A DNA stretch of 64,000 nucleotides from positions 124,001 to 188,000 of the forward strand of contig JAMFSS010000009.1 in NCBI GenBank assembly GCA_026225415.1. Direction: 5' to 3'. The position numbers and the translations under genes were made by a program. The notes under the pieces are model-generated. The model was not told where the DNA came from, did no database searches, and was given only the letters and a program-made list of their open reading frames with translations. Shown in pieces: positions 17,919 through 26,541 of the stretch (position 1 is the first letter of the stretch; every line of letters begins with the position of its first letter). The DNA is from Alphaproteobacteria bacterium. Lineage in GTDB: Bacteria > Pseudomonadota > Alphaproteobacteria > UBA9219.

Positions 17919-20085
17919 CACCTTTACTAACAGGACGATCTGGATTGATAAGCCCATAATGCTTTTTGAATTCTGCTAATGATGTCCCTTTCCAATGAGC
18001 AAGCCCCCTAATACCGTATCTGAAAGCCTTATCAATTTTTGCACCAGAATCCCATTCAACTATTGACCATTCATTATTGGCATCCTTGTCCCATAAAATT
18101 TTATCGCGCATGGAAAAATATCTGCCTGCCCCGTTAATCTCTAATTCCCGTTCGAAAAACATTTTTTGCAAATAGAGAACTCTTTCATCAGTAAGGCGTT
18201 TGGTCTCACTCTGCCGACTTATTTGCAGCCCATAATGCTCAAGAAAATTGGCAAGCGACATTCCCTTACCCTTCCAATGAGCAAGTCCACGTCCACCAGA
18301 GAAAAGCGCCGCATTAATATTTACACCAGACTCTTCGACTATGTACCATTGTTCGTTAGCATCCCTATCCCATAAAACTTTATCACGGTCAGAAAAATAT
18401 CTGCCTGCCCCGTTAATCTCCAATTCCCGTTTGAAAAACATTTGTTGCAAATACAGGATTTTTTCATCACTTAGGTGCTTAGCCTCACTCAATAAACTTA
18501 CTCGTAATCCATAATATTCGAGAAATTTAGGTACAGAAGAACCTTTCCAATGAGAAAGGCCTCGCCTTCCTTCCCGAAGGCTTTCGTCAATCATATAACC
18601 AGATTCACCTTCGACAATCACCCATTGACCATCACCATCCCTGTCCCACAAAATTTTGTCTTTTTGCGCGAAATACCTACCCACACCATTAATTTCTAAT
18701 TCATGTTCAAAGAACATTTTTTGTAGGTGCAAGATTCTATCATCACTGAGGTGTCTAGCCTCACTTCGCTGGCTAACTTGCAATCCATGATGTTCGAGGA
18801 ATCTGGCAAGTGTCATCTTTTTGCCTTTCCAATGGGAAAGACCACGCGCACCTTTGGCGAAGGCAGTATCAAGACCCGTGCCGGTTTCACCCTTAACCAC
18901 AATCCATTGCCCATTAACATCTTTGTCCCATAAAGTTTTATCTGACAAAGAAAAATATCTACCCGTACCATTGACTTCTAATTCACGTTCAAAGAACATT
19001 TTTTGCCAGTGAAGCACCTTGTCATCCGTAAGGAGTCGAGCTTCACTATGCAAACTTACGCGCAAACCTTGGTGCTCAAGGAATCTGGCAAGTGTCATAT
19101 TTTTATCTTTCCAATGGGAAAGACCACGCCTGCCATGTGTTAGAGCATCATTAATAGTCGATCCCGTTTCACCTTCCACCCTGCACCATTGCCCTTGGGC
19201 ATCCCTGTCCCACAAGATCTTATCTGTTTTCGCAAAATATTTGCCCTTACCCACGGTTTCAAGTTCATGCTCAAAGAACATTTTTTGTAAATGCAGAATT
19301 CTTTCGTCACTCAACACTCTATCAATAGATGCGACCCTTCCCAATAAAAGATCGGTTATTAGAGAAAGCCACGCACCCTCTTCATCATAATGAAGGACTT
19401 GAATATCTGAATTACTTTTTAATTCATTTTTTGTTGTTGATGCCCAAAATCCTAGCGGCTTGATAGATTGAGAAATAAATACCGCTTCACCAATTTGATC
19501 ACAGATAGCAATTTGCTTACCTAAACTCTGGATCTCAACAACAGTATAAGGCTCATTGCGCAACATATGAATAGCAACTACACCGCGATACACCCGGAGG
19601 TCATCGGCGCGAATACCTATTGTCAGTAAATTTGATATAAGTTCATTCGTTTTAGGTGCTGTTTGAAGTTTGAACTTTTTTTTGCCCTTACCAGGCAAAA
19701 CAGGAATATACGTTTCTGCCGATGGAATAATACAATCCTGGACAGACTGAATATCCGCACCGCCATTTTCGAGCAATTGCCAGATATTGTCAGAGAGGCT
19801 TTCGTGCCGCCGCTGCACAAAAGCAAGGAGATCAGCGATTGTCATACGATTTGTTGCGATATTTGCAGCTTCAGCAAACTGAATTTCAACCGCACGTGTA
19901 AAGGAAACCGCCGAATGTGTAGCCCAGTTACTCATAAAATTTTCGAGTTCAGTCAGTTTCTCGGATACCGCCAGCCCCGAAACTGCAGATAAATTATAGG
20001 CATGGATGGAGCGCCAAGCCTCCGTGCGCAATTCACGGTAAATCGTGATGATTTCAGCGGGAAGTGTTAATTCATTTCTTGGCAT
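17884..20085 (-). CDS. Large protein with five tandem ~93-residue repeats, function unknown
   Basis: 733 residues from ATG 20083-20085 (AAAGGA upstream). Residues 1-257 form a unique region, with a small domain around VYRGVVAIHML...ISQSIKPLGFWAST (165-217). Five tandem repeats then start at residues 258, 352, 446, 538 and 631. Each begins L(S/T)D(E/D)(R/K)(I/V)L, continues QKMFFE(R/H)ELE, YF..DK.LWD.D...W..V, and G.RGL(S/A)HWKG, and ends (T/S)LA.FLEH.GL. There is no signal peptide or transmembrane helix, and the tail is Pro/Lys-rich. The (G.RGL....SLA.(F/L)L) core resembles long repeat arrays I recall from planctomycete proteins of unknown role; this is a recollection, not a search result. 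The DNA is AT-richer than its neighbours. The 3' end overlaps the mobile mystery gene. Confidence 0.8.
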   Translation of the reverse strand: MPRNELTLPAEIITIYRELRTEAWRSIHAYNLSAVSGLAVSEKLTELENFMSNWATHSAVSFTRAVEIQFAEAANIATNRMTIADLLAFVQRRHESLSDNIWQLLENGGADIQSVQDCIIPSAETYIPVLPGKGKKKFKLQTAPKTNELISNLLTIGIRADDLRVYRGVVAIHMLRNEPYTVVEIQSLGKQIAICDQIGEAVFISQSIKPLGFWASTTKNELKSNSDIQVLHYDEEGAWLSLITDLLLGRVASIDRVLSDERILHLQKMFFEHELETVGKGKYFAKTDKILWDRDAQGQWCRVEGETGSTINDALTHGRRGLSHWKDKNMTLARFLEHQGLRVSLHSEARLLTDDKVLHWQKMFFERELEVNGTGRYFSLSDKTLWDKDVNGQWIVVKGETGTGLDTAFAKGARGLSHWKGKKMTLARFLEHHGLQVSQRSEARHLSDDRILHLQKMFFEHELEINGVGRYFAQKDKILWDRDGDGQWVIVEGESGYMIDESLREGRRGLSHWKGSSVPKFLEYYGLRVSLLSEAKHLSDEKILYLQQMFFKRELEINGAGRYFSDRDKVLWDRDANEQWYIVEESGVNINAALFSGGRGLAHWKGKGMSLANFLEHYGLQISRQSETKRLTDERVLYLQKMFFERELEINGAGRYFSMRDKILWDKDANNEWSIVEWDSGAKIDKAFRYGIRGLAHWKGTSLAEFKKHYGLINPDRPVSKGANPTPAKPACV
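17938..19314 (-). repeat. Five tandem ~280-bp coding repeats inside the 733-residue gene
   Basis: Units in gene direction: 19314-19033, 19032-18751, 18750-18475, 18474-18196 and 18195 to ~17938, with periods of 94, 94, 92 and 93 codons. Conservation is visible at the DNA level (for example the GAACATTTTTTG- and CCATTGA-type segments recur), pointing to duplication within the gene. Units 2 and 3 are closest to each other in the MTLARFLEHHGLQVSQ region. Confidence 0.85.
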
Positions 20086-20170
20086 ATGAGTTTTTCCTTT
20101 AATTCGTATGTTTTAAGTGAACAAAAGGCTGGCAACAAGGAGAAAGAATGGTTTCAAAATAGATTAAACC

Positions 20171-20214
20171 ATTGATTGCAAAATGATTCCCATGTTCAGT
20201 TTGGTTAATAAATT
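20171..20214 (+). promoter_or_regulatory. 44-bp element upstream of fhs, duplicated at 22993
   Basis: 39 of 44 bases match 22993-23036, with an invariant 15-base core TGATTCCCATGTTCA and a shared TTGGTTAAT. It ends 30 bases before the fhs ATG. Equal placement before two genes suggests a shared promoter/operator; a recombination scar flanking fhs-cysK is the alternative. Confidence 0.55.
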
Positions 20215-20244
20215 CTCATCGCAACCGCTTGAGGACTGCCGTTT

Positions 20245-21912
20245 ATGACAAAACCCGATATTACGATTGCGCGTGAGGCCAAGTTGCTGCCGATTGAACA
20301 GATTGGTGCGAAGATTGGTATTCCTGCTTCGGCTCTTTATAATTACGGGCCGCACAAGGCCAAGGTGACGTTGGATTTTATCAAAACATTGCCCGCCAAA
20401 TCAAAGGGTAAGTTGATTCTTGTGACCGCCGTTAGCCCGACACCGGCGGGCGAAGGCAAAACGACCACCACGATTGGTTTGGGTGACGCCCTTAACCGCA
20501 TCGGCAAAAACACCATCATTTGTTTGCGCGAGCCTTCGCTGGGCCCCTGTTTCGGGATGAAGGGTGGTGCGACCGGCGGCGGTAAGGCACAAGTTGCCCC
20601 GATGGATGAAATCAATCTGCATTTCACCGGCGATTTCCACGCCATTACATCGGCCAATAATTTGCTCTCTGCTTTGCTCGATAATCATATCTATTGGGGA
20701 AATACACTGGGCATTGATGTTTCCAAAATCACCTGGCGCCGCGCTATGGATATGAATGACCGCGCGTTGCGGCAAATGGTCGTGGGGCTCGGCAATAATG
20801 GTATGACGCGTGAAGACGGGTTTGACATCACGGTGGCATCGGAAATTATGGCGATTTTCTGCCTCGCCACATCGTTGGAAGATTTGGAACAACGGCTTAA
20901 TCGCATTATTGTCGGGCGCGATACGAAGAAAGAAAATGTAACCTGTCTGTCGTTGCAAGCCGCGTCGGCCATGACCGCCCTGCTGCGCGATGCGTTTCAA
21001 CCCAATCTGGTGCAGACATTGGAACAATCGCCTACCCTTATCCATGGCGGGCCATTTGCCAATATCGCGCATGGCTGCAATAGTTTGATGGCGACACAAA
21101 CGGGTTTGCGTCTGGCGGATTATGTGGTGACCGAAGCCGGTTTTGGCGCGGATTTGGGCGCGGAAAAATTTTTGAACATTAAATGCCGTCAGGGCGATTT
21201 AACGCCTGATGCGGTTGTGGTGGTGGCCACCGTCCGGGCCTTGAAAATGCATGGCGGCGTTGCGAAAAAAGATTTGGGTGATGAGAATGTTGCCGCCGTT
21301 AAAAAGGGTGCCGCCAATCTGCAACGCCATATTGAGAATATGCAGAAATTTGGTTTGCCGGTGAGTGTGGCGATCAATCATTTTACGACTGACAGTGTGG
21401 ATGAAGTGCAGGCCATTCAGGATGTGTGTGCGGCGCTTGGGGTGCGCGGGTTTTTGTGCCGTCATTGGGCCGATGGGGGCGCGGGCGCGGAAGATTTAGC
21501 GCGGCATGTGGTGGAAATGGTTGAAAGCGGTACGGCGCGTTTCCAACCTTTGTACCCCGATGCTCTTTCGCTGGTTGATAAAATTAAATGTGTGGCGCGG
21601 GAGATTTACCGCGCGTCTTCGGTTGATTTTTTGCCTGCTGCTTTAAAAAAGTTAGAGAATTATCAGGCCGAAGGTTTTGGCGCATTGCCCGTTTGCATGG
21701 CCAAAACACAATATAGTTTTTCTGCCGACCCCACATTAATGGGTGCGCCTGAAGGGTTTGTTCTGCCGGTACGCGATGTTCGGCTTTCTGCCGGTGCGGG
21801 TTTTGTCGTCGTTCTCTGCGGTGAAATCGTCACCATGCCCGGGTTGCCCCGCGAACCCGCCGCGCATAAAATCTGTGTCGATAAAGACGGATTGATTCAA
21901 GGGTTGTTTTAA
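20245..21912 (+). CDS. fhs: Formate--tetrahydrofolate ligase
   Basis: 555 residues, the family length. [21 protein letters not shown] (~65-85) is the ATP-binding P-loop, and [23 protein letters not shown] and [12 protein letters not shown] are signature blocks. The enzyme makes 10-formyl-THF from formate, ATP and THF, feeding purine synthesis and fMet. With folD at 38.7 kb the window holds both routes to 10-formyl-THF. The ATG at 20245 has GAGGA 14 bases upstream, a wide spacing. The start and end codon usage is ordinary for this genome. Confidence 0.96.
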   Translation: MTKPDITIAREAKLLPIEQIGAKIGIPASALYNYGPHKAKVTLDFIKTLPAKSKGKLILVTAVSPTPAGEGKTTTTIGLGDALNRIGKNTIICLREPSLGPCFGMKGGATGGGKAQVAPMDEINLHFTGDFHAITSANNLLSALLDNHIYWGNTLGIDVSKITWRRAMDMNDRALRQMVVGLGNNGMTREDGFDITVASEIMAIFCLATSLEDLEQRLNRIIVGRDTKKENVTCLSLQAASAMTALLRDAFQPNLVQTLEQSPTLIHGGPFANIAHGCNSLMATQTGLRLADYVVTEAGFGADLGAEKFLNIKCRQGDLTPDAVVVVATVRALKMHGGVAKKDLGDENVAAVKKGAANLQRHIENMQKFGLPVSVAINHFTTDSVDEVQAIQDVCAALGVRGFLCRHWADGGAGAEDLARHVVEMVESGTARFQPLYPDALSLVDKIKCVAREIYRASSVDFLPAALKKLENYQAEGFGALPVCMAKTQYSFSADPTLMGAPEGFVLPVRDVRLSAGAGFVVVLCGEIVTMPGLPREPAAHKICVDKDGLIQGLF

Positions 21913-21952
21913 GACTAGGCTTCTTTATCGTTTCATATTGCCAGGGATTTCC

Positions 21953-22960
21953 ATGACCGTCTATGCCTCTATCCTCGACACCATCGGCAAAACGCCCTTG
22001 ATCCGCGCGCCAAAAATCACCGCCGGATTGGATGCCGATATTTTGTTGAAACTGGAATTCTTTAATCCGTTGGGCAGTGTCAAAGACCGTATCGGCAAAG
22101 CGATGATCGAAACCGCCGAAGCCAAGGGTTTATTGAAACCCGGCATGCATGTTATCGAACCCACTTCGGGCAACACCGGCATCGCGTTGGCGTTTATCTG
22201 TGCCGCCAAGGGATACAAGCTTACGCTGACCATGCCCGAAACCATGTCACAGGAACGACGCACCTTATTGTTGTTGTTGGGAGCCGAACTTATCCTGACC
22301 CCCGGCGCGCTCGGTATGCGCGGCGCGATTGCCAAGGCGTTGGAGCTGGCATCCACAATGCCAAACGCGTTTATCCCCGCGCAATTTGATAATCTGGCCA
22401 ATCCGGCGGTTCATGAACAAACCACCGGCCCCGAAATTTGGGCGGATACAGATGGCAAAGTTGATATTGTCATTTCCGGCGTTGGCACCGGCGGCACTTT
22501 GTCGGGCGTTGGCAAATTTTTGAAATCCAAAAAACCTTCGGTCATGATGGTCGCCGTCGAACCCGAAGAATCGCCCGTACTTTCCGGCGGCAAAGGCGGC
22601 CCCCATAAAATTCAGGGTATCGGCGCGGGGTTCATCCCCAACACGCTGGATAAAACGCAAATTGACGCGGTGGAGAAAGTGAGCAGCGCCGACGCGCTGG
22701 CCGAAGCCCGCCGTATTATCCGCACCGAAGGCATCCCCGTGGGCATAAGCGGTGGTGCCGCAATGGTGGCCGCCTTGCGTCAGGCCGCACTGCCCGCCAA
22801 TAAGGGCAAGACCATCGTGGTGATTATGCCCAGCACGACCGAACGGTATCTGTCGACCCTGTTGGCGGAACAGGAACGCGCCGCCGCGGCGGCATTAACG
22901 CCCGTTACGCCAAGCGACGCGTTTTTGGAACAGGCCGGGAAATTATACGGTCTTATTTAG
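21953..22960 (+). CDS. cysK: Cysteine synthase A (O-acetylserine sulfhydrylase)
   Basis: 335 residues from ATG 21953. [33 protein letters not shown] (with the PLP-forming Lys), the [11 protein letters not shown] loop, and the [17 protein letters not shown] phosphate-binding segment identify a fold-type II beta-replacement enzyme. [15 protein letters not shown] closes the active site. It makes cysteine from O-acetylserine and sulfide; the C-terminal ~25 residues (Ala-rich, ending GKLYGLI) are slightly longer than in many CysK proteins. It sits 40 bases after fhs on the same strand and is probably co-transcribed with it. Confidence 0.93.
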   Translation: MTVYASILDTIGKTPLIRAPKITAGLDADILLKLEFFNPLGSVKDRIGKAMIETAEAKGLLKPGMHVIEPTSGNTGIALAFICAAKGYKLTLTMPETMSQERRTLLLLLGAELILTPGALGMRGAIAKALELASTMPNAFIPAQFDNLANPAVHEQTTGPEIWADTDGKVDIVISGVGTGGTLSGVGKFLKSKKPSVMMVAVEPEESPVLSGGKGGPHKIQGIGAGFIPNTLDKTQIDAVEKVSSADALAEARRIIRTEGIPVGISGGAAMVAALRQAALPANKGKTIVVIMPSTTERYLSTLLAEQERAAAAALTPVTPSDAFLEQAGKLYGLI

Positions 22961-22992
22961 TTGTGGATATCAGACCGTTTCCGAATCGAATC

Positions 22993-23036
22993 ATTGATTG
23001 GAAACTGATTCCCATGTTCATATTGGTTAATGAATT
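22993..23036 (+). promoter_or_regulatory. Second copy of the 44-bp element, upstream of the phosphatase-like gene
   Basis: 39/44 identical to 20171-20214. This copy also contains a short dyad GGTTAA...TTAACC (23026-23042). It ends 33 bases before the likely GTG start at 23070, almost the same distance as the first copy to fhs. Confidence 0.55.
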
Positions 23037-23069
23037 TTAACCAGTTCTCATGAACAAAGGTTGGTCGCC

Positions 23070-24014
23070 GTGAACGAAAAATTCGCCGAGTTGGGTACCC
23101 CGCGCCGTATTTGGACAATCTCTGCCATTCATGGCGATATTGACCGCCTGACCACTTTGCATGACCATCTCGCGACCCGTTTTCAGGTGCGCGACCGTCT
23201 GGTTTATCTGGGCAATTATCTGGGCGTTGAATCCCGCCACAATGCGGCGGTGATGGATGAAATTCTGGCGTTCCGCGCGGCTTTGCTGGCCAAAACCGGT
23301 GTTGAACCTTCGGACATCACCTTCCTGCGCGGCCCTGCCGAAGAAGCGTGGCAGCGTTTATTGCGTTTGCAATTCGCGCCGTTGCCGCACCAGATGTTGG
23401 AAAAACTTTTGGCTTCCGGCGTTGAATCCTATTTGCGTTTGTATGGCGTCAGCGTCAATGACACGCGTTCTATCGCCCGCGCTGGTAGCCTTGCCATCAC
23501 GCGTTGGACGAATAATTTACGCGCGTTGCAACGCAATGCGCCCGGCCATGAGAAATTGATGTTTTCGACCCGCCGCGCGGCATATACCAATGCCGGTGGC
23601 GATCAAAAGCGTTTGTTGTTGGTTCCCGCCAGTTTTGATGCCAACCGTTCGCTGGATGACCAAGGCGAGGCTTTGTGGTGGAGCGCATCACCGTTTAGCG
23701 TCACGGGTCGTGCGCAAGCCGCCTATAACCGCATTGTGCGCGGTTTTGACAGCGTGAATGGTGGCGCGGATTTGGATGATTTGGCAGTCACGTTAGATGG
23801 CGGTTGCGGCCGTGGCGGCCCGTTGGTTTGCGGTTGCTTTACGCCTGCGGGCAAGCTTGTCGATCTTATCGTCACCGGTGGACGCGGAGCGATTGAATCC
23901 GTTCCCTATGAACGCGAAGCGGCCAATGATTTCCATAACGAACCGCAACAACAGCAAAAAGCCGCGCCGACTGTTGTTATTGCAGGTTATGAAGCACGGG
24001 TTGGCGTGGCATAA
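23070..24014 (+). CDS. Metallophosphatase-fold protein with altered metal-binding motifs
   Basis: 314 residues from GTG 23070 (AAAGG nine bases upstream; TTG 23061 is the alternative). The N-terminal third follows the PP2A/ApaH-type calcineurin layout: WTISAIHGDIDRLTTL in place of the D-x-H-G(D) motif, LVYLGNYLGVESRH in place of GDYVDRG, and FLRGPAEEAW in place of the GNHE motif. Several metal ligands appear lost (Asp in motif I, Asp in GDxxD, Asn-His in GNHE), so hydrolase activity is doubtful. The rest is unassigned, with GGCGRGGPLVCGCF near the end where catalytic homologues have a His-rich strand. Family knowledge allows Ser/Thr or Ap4A phosphatase roles, but here a pseudoenzyme is the better guess. 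Confidence 0.6.
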   Translation: MNEKFAELGTPRRIWTISAIHGDIDRLTTLHDHLATRFQVRDRLVYLGNYLGVESRHNAAVMDEILAFRAALLAKTGVEPSDITFLRGPAEEAWQRLLRLQFAPLPHQMLEKLLASGVESYLRLYGVSVNDTRSIARAGSLAITRWTNNLRALQRNAPGHEKLMFSTRRAAYTNAGGDQKRLLLVPASFDANRSLDDQGEALWWSASPFSVTGRAQAAYNRIVRGFDSVNGGADLDDLAVTLDGGCGRGGPLVCGCFTPAGKLVDLIVTGGRGAIESVPYEREAANDFHNEPQQQQKAAPTVVIAGYEARVGVA

Positions 24015-24021
24015 GGCGGCT

Positions 24022-24603
24022 TTATGCTACCGCTAGTTTTGACCGCGCTGCTGCCATAGAGGCTCTGCGTTCAGAAATATAATCTTGGGTTCTTTGCGGA
24101 AGATGAGGCTGCATATCCTCATATAAACCTTCGAAATCTGAACCATTGTTAAAACTTCCAACCGGAGCTGGGAAATAAATTGTGGCATCATTTTTTGTAT
24201 GCACATACTCCAAAAGCAAATTGATAAATTGTGAATAATCCCCCGTTGTCCCAGAATTATCAATAACATGGTTGCTAGACAACCATTCAAGATGGATAGC
24301 GCTACGAGCTAACTCGAATTCGTATCCACAATTTTCAGTTTTCATGTCATTGAGCCACGCTTGATTGACGTGCTCTCCATCCATAGTATCCCCCGTCAAT
24401 ACACGAATCCGGCAAAGCAATTCTTTTTGTGTTTTTCCGAAAGCCATAGCGAGTTCCATCATATTTGGCAAAGCCGCTTCGGCATCAGCGCCATGGCGCT
24501 CAGGTTTCAAAATATTCGTAAGATCAGCGGCGCCTTCTTTATTAACAGCAAGGGCAAGTTCGGACGAAAAAAGCGAACCGTCTAAAATTTTTGAAATATT
24601 CAT
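24022..24603 (-). CDS. Hypothetical protein
   Basis: 193 residues from ATG 24603, chosen because GGAG sits seven bases upstream; the frame is open further (to 24693), but that extension has no ribosome site. The protein is soluble, acidic and mostly helical in appearance. MMELAMAFGKTQKELLCRI is a probable amphipathic helix, and an Asp/Asn-rich segment (SSNHVIDNSGTTGDYSQF) lies in the middle. No family is recognised. The gene is AT-richer than flanking lysS and converges on the phosphatase-like gene with a 7-base gap. Confidence 0.6.
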   Translation of the reverse strand: MNISKILDGSLFSSELALAVNKEGAADLTNILKPERHGADAEAALPNMMELAMAFGKTQKELLCRIRVLTGDTMDGEHVNQAWLNDMKTENCGYEFELARSAIHLEWLSSNHVIDNSGTTGDYSQFINLLLEYVHTKNDATIYFPAPVGSFNNGSDFEGLYEDMQPHLPQRTQDYISERRASMAAARSKLAVA

Positions 24604-24714
24604 TTGCAATCTCCATTTAATATGCGGATGAAAGAAACTAATCATAAACAAATGCAGGGCGCAAGCACTCGTTATAGTTAACGCAGCGATCAACTACAAT
24701 AAACATGAAGAGGT

Positions 24715-26343
24715 TTAAATATCTAACAATTCCAAAGCAACGCCGCGATCGATGGCCCACAGAAATGTGGAAAGTCGTGGCCCCGCGTCGCGCGACACCA
24801 ACAGATTATAGACATCTTTGAAAAAGGCGCGTTGCGCTTGCTTGGTGGCTTTTTCATCCAGCGTTTCGTCTTTGGGTATCGCGTAAACCTGTTCCTCCAA
24901 CAAAGTGATGTCGGAAAGATTGCCCGATAACAAATCGCGCAATGTTTTGATGTGGGCGCGACGTTTGTCATCCATTTTGGCGGCGTAATCCTTGTTCGCA
25001 TCACCGCGCAAAGCCACGATTTCTTCGGGGTTATGGTTTTCGAGCCAGGCGCGGGCTTTGGGAAGACGCGCGGCAATCGATTCCGCACTGCAGGCGATAT
25101 CCGATTTTTCGGCCAAGGCGCGTAATTTTTCGCTGTCCCATTGCGTGATTTGCCCCAGCGCCACCACTTGTTTGAACGCAATCGGCGCGGGCGCATTTTT
25201 TTTCACACCGCTGAATTCCAGGATTTTCTGGCGATAGGTCGATGCTTCGCCTTTTTGATAGGCTGCCACTTCGCGGTCAAATTCGTCATATTGGCGGTAT
25301 ACTTCGGTGTCGAACGCCAAGTTAAACGACTGCATCGGCGCGCGGCGCATATAAAGCCATTTCAATAATTCCGGCGTATAGATTTCCAGCAATTCGCCCG
25401 GCGTAATGGCATTGCCTTTCGACCCGGACATTTTACCCTTTACGCCCTGAATGCCGATAAATTCGTACATTTGCCCCACGGGCGGTTTGCGTCCAAACAA
25501 CTGGTGCGAAACTTCAGATGCCACCGTATAACTACCGCCGGGCGTCATGTGGTCTTTGCCGCCGGGTTCGAAATGCACTTGCTCCATGCCCCACCGCATC
25601 GGCCAATCGAATTTCCATTGCAGCTTGACGATCGGCGTTTCCTTGAAATCGATCTGTTCTTGTTGGCCGGTGATTTTACAGCGATAAGTCAGTTTCGTGC
25701 CGCCGTCATAAGACAGTAATTCCGTCGCATCCATGCCGGTGAAACGTGAATAAATCGCCAAAGGCGAATTTTCCCGACGGAAAACGGTGGGATCGATTCC
25801 TTTTTCCTCGTTCGCTTTGTCGGTCATGAATTGCAGCAGGATATCATTTGCCTTTTCCCTGTTTTGCAGGACATAAGCAAATTGTTCCGCATAACGACCC
25901 GATTGATGTTCTGGCGTTTGGTAACGATAATCGAGCAATATGCCCAATTTCTGCATCGCTTCTTCAAATGGCTTCTGAAAATGCGCAGCATAGGATTCTT
26001 CCTGGCCGAACGGATCGGGAACCGCTGTGTAAGGCTTGCCGATATGTTCCTTAAAATTTTCCGGTACGCCTGCGGGTACTTTGCGGAAACGGTCGAAATT
26101 ATCCCACGAAAAAAGCATACGTGTTTTTTTGCCGCGTTTTTGTAATTCGAGCGCCACCGCATAGGATGTCGCGACATCGCGCAGATTGCCGAAATGGACG
26201 GGGCCGGAGGGGCTTATGCCTGCCGCGCAAGTGTAAAGTGCTTCATCGGGGAATTCGGCCAAAATTTTGTCGGCGGTTTTGCCGACCCAGAGGTCGTTTT
26301 CTTGATCATTGGTATCGATGGGCGATTGAGACACGAAGAGCAT
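24715..26343 (-). CDS. lysS: Lysyl-tRNA synthetase, class I
   Basis: 542 residues. The class I signatures are clear: GPVHFGNLRDV (HIGH equivalent) near residue 50 and KMSGSKGNAI (KMSKS equivalent) around residue 300. Rossmann-core and C-terminal helical anticodon-binding segments follow. Archaeal-type class I LysRS is characteristic of alphaproteobacteria and spirochaetes, whereas most bacteria use class II, so the gene supports the taxonomic reading. It charges tRNA-Lys in the cytoplasm. The ATG at 26343 is 55 bases from palindrome copy C, which lies upstream in its promoter region. Confidence 0.95.
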   Translation of the reverse strand: MLFVSQSPIDTNDQENDLWVGKTADKILAEFPDEALYTCAAGISPSGPVHFGNLRDVATSYAVALELQKRGKKTRMLFSWDNFDRFRKVPAGVPENFKEHIGKPYTAVPDPFGQEESYAAHFQKPFEEAMQKLGILLDYRYQTPEHQSGRYAEQFAYVLQNREKANDILLQFMTDKANEEKGIDPTVFRRENSPLAIYSRFTGMDATELLSYDGGTKLTYRCKITGQQEQIDFKETPIVKLQWKFDWPMRWGMEQVHFEPGGKDHMTPGGSYTVASEVSHQLFGRKPPVGQMYEFIGIQGVKGKMSGSKGNAITPGELLEIYTPELLKWLYMRRAPMQSFNLAFDTEVYRQYDEFDREVAAYQKGEASTYRQKILEFSGVKKNAPAPIAFKQVVALGQITQWDSEKLRALAEKSDIACSAESIAARLPKARAWLENHNPEEIVALRGDANKDYAAKMDDKRRAHIKTLRDLLSGNLSDITLLEEQVYAIPKDETLDEKATKQAQRAFFKDVYNLLVSRDAGPRLSTFLWAIDRGVALELLDI

Positions 26344-26399
26344 CCTTTGATTTATAAAATTTAGAGCATTTTTAGATCAAGTGAGCGTACCCCCCACCT

Positions 26400-26445
26400 G
26401 CAAAAACTAAGACTTACGCCCAAGAGCGTAAGCCTAAGTTTTTGC
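26400..26445. repeat. Dispersed imperfect palindrome, copy C, with adjacent second hairpin
   Basis: Arms GCAAAAACTAAGACTTACGC (26400-26419) and GCGTAAGCCTAAGTTTTTGC (26426-26445) pair with two mismatches. They are followed by CCTCCCCC ACAGA GGGGGGAGG (26448-26469), the second hairpin seen with copies B and D. It sits between the lysS start and the icmB stop, both on the minus strand. Confidence 0.85.
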
Positions 26446-26541
26446 TTCCTCCCCCACAGAGGGGGGAGGGCACCTTCAACTGCCCTTTTTGTTCTTATTT
26501 GGAATGATAGCTTTTTTATTTCCTTGGTCAATGAAAGGAAA

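Noticed and set aside
17938-19314. Regularly spaced DNA repeats suggesting a CRISPR array
   Set aside because: The ~280-bp period and in-frame conservation show protein-coding repeats, not 28-37-bp repeats with unique spacers.
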